Below are positions 9,358 through 17,091 of a DNA stretch of 45,264 nt, piece after piece; the first letter of the stretch is position 1, and the number at the start of each line of letters is the position of its first letter. Under the pieces are notes generated by a model that was not told the origin of the DNA, searched no databases, and saw only the letters and a list, made by a program, of their open reading frames with translations. Source of the DNA: Bermanella sp049115935 (GTDB lineage: Bacteria > Pseudomonadota > Gammaproteobacteria > Pseudomonadales > Oceanobacteraceae). A program made the position numbers and the translations under genes. Location: the NCBI GenBank assembly GCA_049115935.1, contig JAGDZK010000002.1, positions 1-45,264 of the forward strand, written 5' to 3'.

Positions 9358-9633
9358 ATGACATTACACTTAATACAAAAAAGTCCATTTACACACTCCG
9401 CATTAAAAGACTGTTTAGATTTCATAGACAGCAACGACATTATTTTATTAATGCAAGACGGCGCCCTAGCGTGCCAGCATTCATTGCTTCAAAATATTGA
9501 GCATGCAACATATGTACTTTCAGATGATTTAAGTGCTCGATCTCTACAAATTAGAGGCAACATTCAAGCAATAGACTATAAAGATTTTGTCGACCTGTGT
9601 GCATCATCTACTCGTGTCATCAGTTGGTATTGA
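9358..9633 (+). CDS. tusB: Sulfurtransferase complex subunit TusB
   Basis: TusB (DsrH family) is the smallest TusBCD subunit, here 91 residues. Typical elements are the start MTLHLIQKSPF, the ILLMQDGALAC segment near residue 30, and the C-terminal VISWY, in which the terminal tryptophan/tyrosine region is common in DsrH/TusB. It begins immediately after the tusC stop and ends 2 nt before the tusE ATG. The assignment relies on both the fold-type sequence and its invariable position between tusC and tusE. Confidence 0.92.
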   Translation: MTLHLIQKSPFTHSALKDCLDFIDSNDIILLMQDGALACQHSLLQNIEHATYVLSDDLSARSLQIRGNIQAIDYKDFVDLCASSTRVISWY

Positions 9634-9635
9634 AG

Positions 9636-9950
9636 ATGGATAAACATTTATTTGATGACGAAGGTTTTTTATTAGACCTTAACAACTGGAATGAAGAGCT
9701 TGCTCATGACATTGCTCAAAATGAAAACATTGTACTCTCTAATGAGCACCTTGAGATTATTCACACATTACGAAAATTCTATGCAGAACACCAAGTAGCG
9801 CTTGCTAATCGCCCTTTTGTTAAATTAATCAAAAACACTTATGGCGCCGAAAAAGGCAACAGCATTTACTTAATGACTTTATTTCCCGAAAGCCCAGCTA
9901 AAATCGCCGCAAAAATTGCAGGGCTTCCTAAACCAGCGAACTGTTTATAA
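9636..9950 (+). CDS. tusE: Sulfurtransferase TusE (DsrC family)
   Basis: TusE accepts sulfur from TusD and delivers it to the MnmA-tRNA complex. From the ATG at 9636 the protein has 104 residues and ends PKPANCL, with the DsrC/TusE active cysteine as the penultimate residue (C103). The family segments FLLDLNNWNEELAHDIA and IYLMTLFPESPAKIAAKIAGLP are present. An in-frame ATG at 9597 lies inside tusB and is rejected because the TusE-type N-terminus begins with MDKHLFDDEG. The stop overlaps the next gene by one base. Confidence 0.95.
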   Translation: MDKHLFDDEGFLLDLNNWNEELAHDIAQNENIVLSNEHLEIIHTLRKFYAEHQVALANRPFVKLIKNTYGAEKGNSIYLMTLFPESPAKIAAKIAGLPKPANCL

Positions 9951-10945
9951 TGACCAATATCGAACATCCATTTGCACAGTATGTGCGCATACTTGGTAAA
10001 GGCCGCAAAGGTTCTCGCTCGTTAACTTATGATGAAGCGCTTGCTGCAATGGGCATGATTCTTAGGGGCGAAACCGAAGATGTACAGCTTGGTGCCTTCA
10101 TGATGCTACTGCGCGTCAAAGAAGAAAACGCAGATGAACTTGCAGGTTTCACCCAAGCTACAAAAGATTTTTTAAAAGCTAGCATTCCAAGCGACCTAAC
10201 AGCTGACATTGACTGGTCAAGTTACGCAGGTAAACGCCGCCAACTGCCTTGGTATCTTTTGTCTGCTTTAGCATTAGCTGACAACGGCATAAAAGTCTTT
10301 ATGCACGGTGCAGACGGCCACACCGAAGGCCGAATCTACAGCAAGGGCACCCTTGAGCAGCTTGGTATTAATCCCGTCAATAACTGGGCCGAAGCACAAG
10401 AACAATTAACGCAAACCAATTTTTGTTTTATGGATATGACAAACCTTTGCCCTGAACTGCAAAACATTATTGATTTACGTAATACGTTTGGCTTGCGCTC
10501 GCCTGTGCACAGCTTTTCACGCCTACTCAATCCATTAAATTGTGAATTTGTTAGCCAAGGTATATTTCATCCGGGCTATGGCCCTTCCCATCAGCAAAGT
10601 GCAGAACTATTGGGCTACAACCGCCTATCCATCTTAAAAGGTGAAGGTGGTGAGTGTGAAATGAACCCTGACAGTGTTGCAAGAATGTACCACTGCTTTA
10701 ATGGCGAGCTAATTGAAGAAGAGTGGGAGGCTATATTTGAGCGTCGCCATGTAAAACCAAAGACCCTGGATATCAACAACCTAAAAACAACATGGGTTGA
10801 TGAAAATGACGAGTATGGCATGGGTGCTATTTTGGGCACACTTGCTTATGTGGCGCGACTGATGGGCAAAGCAGATACCAAGCAGGCTTGCCTTGAACAA
10901 GCAAAAATCTGGTGGTCCAAGCGTAATCTAAATCGATTTCAATAG
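9950..10945 (+). CDS. TrpD2/YbiB-like anthranilate phosphoribosyltransferase-family protein
   Basis: The 331-residue protein has the N-terminal helical domain and phosphoribosyltransferase-like fold of TrpD (YDEALAAMGMILRGETEDVQLGAF; SPVHSFSRLLNPL; GEGGECEMNPDS). It belongs with YbiB/TrpD2 proteins, which in E. coli bind nucleic acid and do not make tryptophan precursors. The glycine-rich PRPP-binding motif of true TrpD is not apparent: the corresponding region reads HGADGHTEGR. It is translationally coupled to tusE (TAATG), an arrangement shared with Pseudomonas, which hints at an RNA- or tRNA-linked role. That functional link is inference. Confidence 0.82.
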   Translation: MTNIEHPFAQYVRILGKGRKGSRSLTYDEALAAMGMILRGETEDVQLGAFMMLLRVKEENADELAGFTQATKDFLKASIPSDLTADIDWSSYAGKRRQLPWYLLSALALADNGIKVFMHGADGHTEGRIYSKGTLEQLGINPVNNWAEAQEQLTQTNFCFMDMTNLCPELQNIIDLRNTFGLRSPVHSFSRLLNPLNCEFVSQGIFHPGYGPSHQQSAELLGYNRLSILKGEGGECEMNPDSVARMYHCFNGELIEEEWEAIFERRHVKPKTLDINNLKTTWVDENDEYGMGAILGTLAYVARLMGKADTKQACLEQAKIWWSKRNLNRFQ

Positions 10946-10951
10946 CCCATA

Positions 10952-10974
10952 AAAAAGCCGTCTAATCGACGGCT
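10952..10974 (-). terminator. Intrinsic terminator for the 50-codon minus-strand gene
   Basis: On the minus strand AAGCCGTC-GATTA-GACGGCTT is followed by six T residues. The hairpin contains the last codons and the TAG stop of the small gene at 10962-11114, so the gene and its terminator are fused. The plus-strand T tract is poor, so it acts mainly on the minus strand. Confidence 0.8.
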
Positions 10975-11114
10975 TGTTCAAGTAGCTGCAGCAATCGGCG
11001 CGCTAACGCCTCAAAGGCTGCAGCCTCTTCATTATCTTTGGTGGCGCTTAAACTAAACAAAAGTCGCTCAATCTCTTCGCGGCTCATGTATTGAATGGTC
11101 ACTGGATTCAACAT
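10962..11114 (-). CDS. Small protein (50 aa), putative SOS-regulated
   Basis: A 51-codon reading frame begins with ATG at 11114 and has GGA 10 nt upstream. It encodes an acidic, probably alpha-helical, non-membrane polypeptide: start MLNPVTIQYMSREEIERLL, then an Ala/Glu/Leu-rich helix, end LLQLLEQAVD. I do not recognise it. Support for a real gene comes from a 20-bp LexA-type palindrome 21 nt upstream of the ATG, a TATAAG hexamer overlapping it, and a strong intrinsic terminator coinciding with the stop codon. It lies downstream of tusA in the same orientation and converges on trpD2. A later in-frame ATG (residue 10) has a weaker ribosome site. Function is unknown. Confidence 0.68.
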   Translation of the reverse strand: MLNPVTIQYMSREEIERLLFSLSATKDNEEAAAFEALARRLLQLLEQAVD

Positions 11115-11135
11115 AACAACGTCCAAATGCACTTA

Positions 11136-11155
11136 TACTGTATTTAAATACAGTA
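11136..11155 (-). promoter_or_regulatory. Putative LexA (SOS) box
   Basis: TACTGTATTTAAATACAGTA is a perfect 20-bp palindrome matching the gammaproteobacterial LexA consensus TACTGTATATATATACAGTA at all but the central bases. It overlaps a possible -10 (TATAAG, minus strand) and sits 21 nt upstream of the 50-codon gene, the geometry expected for repression. tusA ends upstream, so no other gene start is close. Confidence 0.78.
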
Positions 11156-11182
11156 CTTTATAGCTTTACTGAAAAATTGCAA

Positions 11183-11419
11183 TCACGGCTTCTCAATATA
11201 AAACGTGAAAACACCCTCTACTTCTTCATGACTCAAAAGGTTGTACCCCAAAAAACTGCAAAACTTAGCGATATCACGTTTAGTAGAAGGGTCCGTAGCA
11301 AGAACTTGCAGCACACCGCCTGATTGAAGCTCTTTAACTTTTGTATGCAGCATCATGACAGGCTCAGGGCACATCAAGCCTTTTGCATCCAACACCAGAT
11401 CAAACTCAATCTCAGACAT
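11183..11419 (-). CDS. tusA: Sulfur carrier protein TusA
   Basis: TusA receives persulfide sulfur from the cysteine desulfurase IscS and passes it to TusD for tRNA 2-thiouridine synthesis. The 78-residue protein has the SirA/TusA signature with active C17 in LMCPEP (CPxP motif). It also has the conserved core LQVLATDPSTKRDIAKFC and the C-terminal strand FTFYIEKP. The tusDCBE operon lies about 1.2 kb away on the opposite strand, so all Tus components cluster here. It follows an uncharacterised cysteine-motif gene by 8 nt, likely co-transcribed. Confidence 0.95.
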   Translation of the reverse strand: MSEIEFDLVLDAKGLMCPEPVMMLHTKVKELQSGGVLQVLATDPSTKRDIAKFCSFLGYNLLSHEEVEGVFTFYIEKP

Positions 11420-11427
11420 ATAAAACC

Positions 11428-11883
11428 TTATTTTTTATTACTACAGTTTGGGCATATTTGCTTATCAACACTGGCACCCCAGCCCTGCTTATTCATGCCA
11501 GCAATGGCATCTGCTTGTGTGTCGCCGCTAAAATCAATGAACTCTAGCGTGGTTATCTCGCAACATGCATCACAAGTAATATCAGCAAACTTCACATTAA
11601 ATTGCGCTTGAGCAGGACCTGCACACTTTGCACTCCACCCTCCTATGGGTGTAATGAGCGGCTCCACACCAAGCACCTTCAACTGCAAGCTTAATTGCTT
11701 TGAGCCTTTTACAGGTAATAACAAAGTATCACCAATTGCAGGCTGCTCACCTTTGGCTTTAATTTCAAACTGACCAAGCGTGAAACTCATGACACCCAAT
11801 AAATCTGATGATTTATTGGTCAATCTGTCATTTATAACCCTACCCGCAGGCGTTTGTTGGTATCTAAAGTATTCAAGCATCAT
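11428..11883 (-). CDS. Hypothetical protein with C-terminal CxxC pairs
   Basis: I do not recognise this 151-residue product. Its middle is beta-rich (SFTLGQFEIKAKGEQPAIGDTLLLPVKGS). Its C-terminal half has cysteines at AKCAG, ITCDACCEI and ICPNCSN, so a CxxC...CxxC metal-binding ribbon is plausible. The gene ends 8 nt before tusA and probably shares its transcript, which would fit a role near sulfur transfer, but that is inference. The start is uncertain. The first ATG at 11883 has no clear ribosome site, and an in-frame ATG at 11790, giving 120 residues, is also possible. It diverges from proS. Confidence 0.65.
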   Translation of the reverse strand: MMLEYFRYQQTPAGRVINDRLTNKSSDLLGVMSFTLGQFEIKAKGEQPAIGDTLLLPVKGSKQLSLQLKVLGVEPLITPIGGWSAKCAGPAQAQFNVKFADITCDACCEITTLEFIDFSGDTQADAIAGMNKQGWGASVDKQICPNCSNKK

Positions 11884-12003
11884 GAAAAAATTGTGTCTAA
11901 GGGCCGCGCAGCATACAATTTGCGACTGTTTTGTAAAGAGTCGGCGTAAGGATACCCCTATAAAACGCCAGACCCAATTAATTTAGATACGCTTGGAACC
12001 CAA

Positions 12004-13758
12004 ATGCGCGCTAGCCAGTTTTTAATTGCCACCCTAAAAGAATCCCCGTCTGACGCGGTTGTCATCAGTCACCAGCTTATGCTGCGCGCTGGCATGATCC
12101 GTCAGTTAGCATCTGGCTTGTACACTTGGCTACCACTGGGTCTAAAAACCCTTCGTAAGGTCGAAAAAGTCGTTCGCGAAGAAATGGATGCCGCCGGCGT
12201 TCAAGAATTACTTATGCCGGCCGTTCAACCTGCTGAGTTATGGCAAGAAACCGGTCGTTGGTTTAAGTATGGAGGCGAGCTGCTGCGCATTAAGGATCGC
12301 CAGAATCGTGAATTCTGTATTGGGCCTACCCACGAAGAAGTCATCACCGATCTTGCCCGCAATGAGTTAAAAAGCTATCGCCAATTACCAATGAGCTTTT
12401 ACCAGATTCAAACAAAATTTCGTGATGAGACCCGCCCTCGTTTTGGTGTGATGCGTGCCCGTGAGTTTCTTATGAAAGACGCTTATTCCTTTCACGCAAA
12501 TGAAGCATCCCTAAACGACACATATGAGCGTATGCACCAAGCTTACTGTAATGTCTTCAACCGCTTAGGCTTAGACTTCCGCCCAGTAGCGGCAGATACA
12601 GGCTCAATCGGTGGCGCTTTATCTCATGAATTCCATGTACTGGCTCAGTCCGGTGAAGATGATATCGCCTTTAGTAACGCATCCGACTACGCCGCCAACG
12701 TTGAACTAGCAGAGGCGGTTGCACCAAGCACGCCTCGCCCTGTTGCCAGCGCCGAGCTTCAATCAGTCGGCACACCAGACCAACACAGCATTGAAGATGT
12801 CAGTGCATTTCTAAACATTGCATCACAACAAGTTGTAAAAACACTAATTGTTGAGGGCGAGCTTAGCGATGAAGAAAAAGAAGCCGGTAAAAAAGTCCCT
12901 CTTGTTGCGCTAGTACTTCGCGGTGATCATCAACTTAATGACCTTAAAGCAGAGAAGTTAGCAGGCATTGCATCTCCACTGACATTTGCCAAAGAAGAAG
13001 ACATTATTGCTCAACTAGGCTGCAAGCCAGGCTCCATTGGTCCGTGCAAACTTAACATCGATATCATTGTTGATAGAAGCGCTGCTGTTATGGCGGATTT
13101 TGTATGTGGCGCCAACGAAGATGGCAAACACCTGACTGGCGCAAACTGGGAGCGTGACGCAAGCATTACTCGCGTTGAAGATATTCGTAACGTTGTTGAA
13201 GGGGATATCAGCCCTGACGGCAAAGGTACACTTGAAATCAAACGCGGTATTGAAGTAGGTCATATTTTCCAGCTAGGCACTACCTACAGCGAAGCACTCA
13301 ACGCCACTGTGCTGGATGAAAACGGTAAAAGCGTTGTCATGCCAATGGGCTGCTATGGCATCGGCGTATCTCGCGTTGTGGCTGCCGCTATCGAGCAAAA
13401 CCATGATGAGCGCGGCATTATCTGGCCTGAGTCTCTTGCCCCTTTCCAAGTGGCTATTGTACAAATTGATGCCAACAAGTCTGAAGATGTGACCAAACAC
13501 AGTGAAGCCCTTTACCAAGAGCTTACCAAGCTTGGTGTTGAGGTATTCTTGGATGACCGCGACAAAAAAACCAGCCCAGGCGTTAAATTTGCTGATGCCG
13601 AACTAATGGGGATACCACACCGCCTAGTATTTAGTGCTCGCGGACTTAAAAACGACACGATTGAATACAAAGCCCGCGCCCAGCAAAAAGAAGATGCCGT
13701 GGAATTAAATGTGGCCGATGCACTTAGTCACATCAAATCAGCATTAGGCATTAACTAA
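12004..13758 (+). CDS. proS: Prolyl-tRNA synthetase
   Basis: This class II aminoacyl-tRNA synthetase charges tRNA-Pro. At 584 residues it is the bacterial long form. An N-terminal catalytic core includes motif 1 around GLYTWLPLGLKTLRKVEKVVREEM and motif 2 around FRDETRPRFGVMRAREFLMKDAYSF. The inserted YbaK-like trans-editing domain that clears Ala-tRNA-Pro covers about residues 225-400. Motif 3 (MPMGCYGIGVSRVVAAAIEQ) and a C-terminal anticodon-binding domain follow. The stop overlaps the start of the lytic transglycosylase gene by one base. Nothing appears truncated. Confidence 0.98.
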   Translation: MRASQFLIATLKESPSDAVVISHQLMLRAGMIRQLASGLYTWLPLGLKTLRKVEKVVREEMDAAGVQELLMPAVQPAELWQETGRWFKYGGELLRIKDRQNREFCIGPTHEEVITDLARNELKSYRQLPMSFYQIQTKFRDETRPRFGVMRAREFLMKDAYSFHANEASLNDTYERMHQAYCNVFNRLGLDFRPVAADTGSIGGALSHEFHVLAQSGEDDIAFSNASDYAANVELAEAVAPSTPRPVASAELQSVGTPDQHSIEDVSAFLNIASQQVVKTLIVEGELSDEEKEAGKKVPLVALVLRGDHQLNDLKAEKLAGIASPLTFAKEEDIIAQLGCKPGSIGPCKLNIDIIVDRSAAVMADFVCGANEDGKHLTGANWERDASITRVEDIRNVVEGDISPDGKGTLEIKRGIEVGHIFQLGTTYSEALNATVLDENGKSVVMPMGCYGIGVSRVVAAAIEQNHDERGIIWPESLAPFQVAIVQIDANKSEDVTKHSEALYQELTKLGVEVFLDDRDKKTSPGVKFADAELMGIPHRLVFSARGLKNDTIEYKARAQQKEDAVELNVADALSHIKSALGIN

Positions 13759-14336
13759 TGTTGCGGTTTGTTTTAGGTTGTTTGATGCTTCTATCTGTTC
13801 ACTTGGCTCACGCCCAAGTGGACCCTGAGCTTAGGCAATACCTAAAACAAGCCATAAACACCAGTAGCAGCTTTAACGATCGCTTTGATGCCGAAGTATG
13901 GATGGTGGACATGTCTGCTCGGCTAGCCCGTTACATCAAAGACAAAAGCTTTCGAGTGGAGTTTTTAAGGCAGCTGCACCACGCAGCCTCAGAACACGAC
14001 CTCCCCCCGGAGATGGTACTTGCTGTCATACAGGTAGAAAGTGCGTTTAAATCCTATGCCCTTTCCTATGTAGGTGCGCAAGGTTATATGCAGGTCATGC
14101 CTTTTTGGCGCAACGAAATTGGCCGCCCTGATGACAACTTAATGGATCTAAAAACCAACCTTCGATATGGCTGCGCCATTCTTGCTCACTACCTTAAACG
14201 GGAAAAAGGCAACTGGACTCGAGCTTTGGGCCGCTATAATGGCAGCCTTGGCAAAACCAAGTACCCAATAAAAGTATTTAACGCTTGGCAGCGTCGCTGG
14301 TTTGTGAAAAACATTTCACAAACCAGCTTGCCTTAA
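13758..14336 (+). CDS. Lytic transglycosylase (SLT domain), secreted
   Basis: The 192-residue periplasmic protein starts with a signal peptide (MLRFVLGCLMLLSVHLAHA, cleavage likely before Q20). A single SLT domain at about 75-185 follows. The catalytic glutamate is E94 in AVIQVESAFKSYA. Supporting motifs are GAQGYMQVMPFW, NLRYGCAILAHYL and ALGRYNGS. Such enzymes cleave peptidoglycan glycan strands with formation of 1,6-anhydromuramic acid. It is translationally coupled to proS (TAATG). The protein is short, with no LysM or other substrate-binding module. Confidence 0.92.
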   Translation: MLRFVLGCLMLLSVHLAHAQVDPELRQYLKQAINTSSSFNDRFDAEVWMVDMSARLARYIKDKSFRVEFLRQLHHAASEHDLPPEMVLAVIQVESAFKSYALSYVGAQGYMQVMPFWRNEIGRPDDNLMDLKTNLRYGCAILAHYLKREKGNWTRALGRYNGSLGKTKYPIKVFNAWQRRWFVKNISQTSLP

Positions 14337-14396
14337 TGGCAAAAGCACACTAACTCGTCTATTCCTTAATACAGGTTAATATTAAGGAATATATCC

Positions 14397-14762
14397 ATGC
14401 CTACGTTGTATGAAAAAATCGGCGGTGAAAAAGCAGTCGACGCTGCCGTTGATATCTTTTACACCAAAGTCATAAACGACCCCGCTCTTGCTCCTTTTTT
14501 CGATGGCATTGCCATGGATCGTCAAAAAAAGATGCAAAAATCCTTTTTAACCGTCGCCTTTGGTGGCCCAAATAATTACTCAGGCAAAGGAATGCGTGCC
14601 GCCCATGCACGACCTGTTGCCATTGGTCTTAATGAAAAGCACTTCAATAAAGTCGCCAATCACCTTCAAAAGACGCTTTTAGAATTAAATGTCCCTTACG
14701 AATTAATTCAAGAAGCCATGAGTATTACTGCCTCCACAAAGAATGATGTACTCAATCAATAG
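14397..14762 (+). CDS. Group I truncated haemoglobin
   Basis: The 121-residue protein is a two-over-two globin of the TrHb1 type. It starts TLYEKIGGEKAV, has B10 tyrosine Y22 preceded by F21, and carries the glycine motif FGGPNNYSGKGM. Proximal haem histidine is H70 in MRAAH, and the conserved HF (H82-F83) is in the G helix. Relatives bind O2 and NO and can act in nitric-oxide dioxygenation or electron transfer. AAGGA lies 9 nt before the start. It stands alone between the transglycosylase and a CBS-domain gene, so physiological context is lacking. Confidence 0.93.
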   Translation: MPTLYEKIGGEKAVDAAVDIFYTKVINDPALAPFFDGIAMDRQKKMQKSFLTVAFGGPNNYSGKGMRAAHARPVAIGLNEKHFNKVANHLQKTLLELNVPYELIQEAMSITASTKNDVLNQ

Positions 14763-14873
14763 TTCACAGCCCTGTGTTTTTGGGGCTACAAATCTTTACT
14801 TAGTGTTACTCAAGATTTAAAGCTTTCTGACGAGTTTTGACTATGATTACTTTGTGCTCGCGGAGGAATCACC

Positions 14874-15476
14874 ATGCTAGAGAATTATAAAACCATCAAA
14901 TTCAGCAAGCTTGATACACAACCTCAACCCATTACACCGGATAGGGGCTATAAAGAGCTTAACTTAGAAGACTCAGCTATATCGGTCATGACCGACCACC
15001 GACTTGAAAAAGCCCCCATCTGTACCACGCAAACCTCTCTTGAATCAGTTAGCAAACAAATGGCTAATGAAAAAACAAGCATGCTATTAGTAGAAAATAA
15101 AGACGGACAAATAGTTGGGATTATTTCTTCTGCTGATATATCAGGCGAAAAACCGATTCAATTTATAAACGAAACCAAAAAGAAACGCAGTGAAATAAAA
15201 GTTGGGCATTTAATGAATGACATTGAAAATATGCCAGTGCTTGATATACAAGATGTGCTCAGTGCAAAAATTGGCGACGTATTATTCACCTTAAACGACA
15301 TTGGCAGCGAATACATTTTAGTGACAACTAAAAATGGAAAACACACAAACATTCGAGGCGTCTTTAGTGCACGCCATATTGCTCGATCGTTAAATATTTT
15401 CTTTAGTCCAAGCCCTGCAGCAAAAACGTTTGCAGAGTACAGCCGAGCATTAAGTGAAAGCCATCAAACCCATTAA
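14874..15476 (+). CDS. CBS-domain protein
   Basis: The 200-residue soluble protein appears to carry a CBS pair. The first motif (about 35-95) contains SVMTDHRLEKAPICTTQTSL and LLVENKDGQIVGIISSADI. The second (about 108-175) contains VGHLMNDIENMPVLDIQDVL and YILVTTKNGKHTNIRGVFSARHIA. CBS pairs usually bind adenosine nucleotides as regulatory modules. Here there is no attached catalytic domain, so the target is unknown. GGAGGA lies 7 nt upstream of ATG, a strong ribosome site. Its transcript ends at a hairpin located inside the opposing yihY gene. Confidence 0.8.
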   Translation: MLENYKTIKFSKLDTQPQPITPDRGYKELNLEDSAISVMTDHRLEKAPICTTQTSLESVSKQMANEKTSMLLVENKDGQIVGIISSADISGEKPIQFINETKKKRSEIKVGHLMNDIENMPVLDIQDVLSAKIGDVLFTLNDIGSEYILVTTKNGKHTNIRGVFSARHIARSLNIFFSPSPAAKTFAEYSRALSESHQTH

Positions 15477-15480
15477 CATA

Positions 15481-16692
15481 TTAAATAACATCAAAAACAG
15501 GCAGCCCAAGGGCTGCTTTTTTTTGTTCTCTTAATTGCGTTAAACGAGGGTCAAGCTGATCAAACCAGGTCGTGGTTTTATTAATAACTGCAAACTTCTC
15601 TAACCGCTGACCATGAACTAGCTCACTTAAATCACCAACCGTCATTTTCTTTAAGTCAACCGCTACAAATAGTTCATCATCTAAATTTTCAACCCACTTT
15701 CCATCTATGAGTTTAACAAGTAGGGCTTCCCATTCATCAATATTGATTAAAGTTAACGCCTGACTTAATGCCTCTCTATTCACCTTTGAGTCGTTATCCG
15801 TGTGTTTTAATCGCTGCAAAATCATCAGAGCCCAATCCAACTCACTGGCCTGAACACCTTTTTGACTTTTATTTATAAATGGCAGCGCTCTAACAAGCTC
15901 GGCCCCTAATAAAACGACACACCAAGCAACAAAGATCCAAAGCAAAAACAAAGGTACTACCGCAAAAGCACCATATATTAGTTGGTAAGACGGCGAGAAA
16001 GACACCATCTTTATAAAAGCCATTTTGCACACCTCTAAAAACACAGCGCCAAAAACACCGCCAACCAAAGCATGCTTAATTTTCACCTGACTAGAGGGCA
16101 AAAAGTAATACATCCCCGTTAACGCTGTCATCGATAGCAAAAATGGCAACCACTTAAATAACAGTCGATTAAAATGAAACACAGAATCAACATGATCAAT
16201 CCATAATTGTGAGCTTAATAAATAACTGCTCACTAAAAACATCGCACCCAGTAAAACCGGCCCAAGTACAATGACTAGCCAGTAGAACAATACACGACGC
16301 CCTACTCGGATACTCTTAACCCGCCAAATGCGATTAAAAGATCGCTCAATTGTCATCATCAAACTCAAAGCGCTGAACAGTAAAATTACTAGGCCGATCC
16401 AAGTTAACTTACGCGCCTGCTGAGAAAAGTCGCTCAAATAAACTTGAATAGCATCACCAGATGCCGGTACAAAATGCTTGAATAAAAAATCATGAAAGGT
16501 ATCAATCAAAGAGCCATACTGAGGGAACCATGTGAGCATCACATAACCAGATGCCATCAAGGGCACAATGGCAAACAAGGTCACAAAGGTTAATTCGGCC
16601 GCATTACTGCGGTTCTCATTTTTTTCGAAGCGTAACAGCAATAACCAGCAAAACTTAGCAAAACCCTTCACATTCAAAACTCGCACTCCCAC
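15481..16692 (-). CDS. YihY/virulence factor BrkB family membrane protein
   Basis: The 403-residue inner-membrane protein has six predicted hydrophobic segments. Family landmarks are TFVTLFAIVPLMASGYVML near residue 35, MMTIERSFNRIWRV near 105-120, GGVFGAVFLEVCKMAF near 205 and FLLWIFVAWCVVLLGAELV near 250. A cytoplasmic C-terminal domain follows. YihY/BrkB proteins were once annotated as RNase BN in error; transport or envelope roles have been proposed but the function is not established. It diverges from arsC with only 51 nt between starts. The last codons (KKAALGL) encode a terminator for the opposite strand. Confidence 0.88.
   Translation of the reverse strand: MGVRVLNVKGFAKFCWLLLLRFEKNENRSNAAELTFVTLFAIVPLMASGYVMLTWFPQYGSLIDTFHDFLFKHFVPASGDAIQVYLSDFSQQARKLTWIGLVILLFSALSLMMTIERSFNRIWRVKSIRVGRRVLFYWLVIVLGPVLLGAMFLVSSYLLSSQLWIDHVDSVFHFNRLLFKWLPFLLSMTALTGMYYFLPSSQVKIKHALVGGVFGAVFLEVCKMAFIKMVSFSPSYQLIYGAFAVVPLFLLWIFVAWCVVLLGAELVRALPFINKSQKGVQASELDWALMILQRLKHTDNDSKVNREALSQALTLINIDEWEALLVKLIDGKWVENLDDELFVAVDLKKMTVGDLSELVHGQRLEKFAVINKTTTWFDQLDPRLTQLREQKKAALGLPVFDVI
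15501..15524 (+). terminator. Intrinsic terminator inside the 3' end of yihY
   Basis: GCAGCCC-AA-GGGCTGC is followed by eight T residues on the plus strand, 24 nt after the CBS gene's stop. The same bases encode residues near the C-terminus of the convergent yihY product. Confidence 0.85.
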
Positions 16693-16743
16693 TTAATATC
16701 AGTACAATAACCCCTTTATTTTAGTTTGCAATGAGCGCCCATT

Positions 16744-17091
16744 ATGACCATCGAGATCTGGCACAACCCACGCTGTTCTAAATCAAGAGAAACACTTGCA
16801 CTACTTGAACAAAAAAACATCAGTGCCAACGTTTTTCTTTACCTTGATGAAAAACCTAATGCTAAGACCATTAAAACAGTATTAAGCAAACTTGGGATCA
16901 CACCACGTGAGCTGCTTCGCAACTCAGAAGACGCCTATAAAGCTCAAAACCTTAAGGATAAAACCTTAACTGACGATGCGCTTATCAACGCCATGGTTAA
17001 CGAGCCAAAACTGATTCAGCGCCCTATTGTCATCAATGGTGATCAAGCCCGCCTTGGTCGGCCACCTGAAGATGTACTGGAGATTCTATAA
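16744..17091 (+). CDS. arsC: Arsenate reductase (glutaredoxin type) / ArsC-family protein
   Basis: The 115-residue thioredoxin-fold protein belongs to the ArsC/YfgD family. Catalytic cysteine is C11 in HNPRCSKSRETLALL. The IQRPIVINGDQARLGRPPEDV C-terminal segment contains the arginine that, in ArsC, helps bind the oxyanion. Housekeeping YfgD-like members often lie beside wrbA rather than in arsenic-resistance operons, and no arsB, arsR or acr3 is seen here. The arsenate reductase name is therefore a family assignment. The stop codon directly abuts the wrbA GTG start. Confidence 0.87.
   Translation: MTIEIWHNPRCSKSRETLALLEQKNISANVFLYLDEKPNAKTIKTVLSKLGITPRELLRNSEDAYKAQNLKDKTLTDDALINAMVNEPKLIQRPIVINGDQARLGRPPEDVLEIL

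Noticed and set aside
14765..14795. Terminator after the truncated haemoglobin gene
   Set aside because: AGCCCT/GGGGCT pairing is short with a T-rich loop and no T tract; not strong enough to list.
16744..17091. Arsenic resistance operon
   Set aside because: Only an ArsC-family protein is present; its wrbA and DUF2069 neighbours indicate a housekeeping relative without arsR, arsB or acr3.
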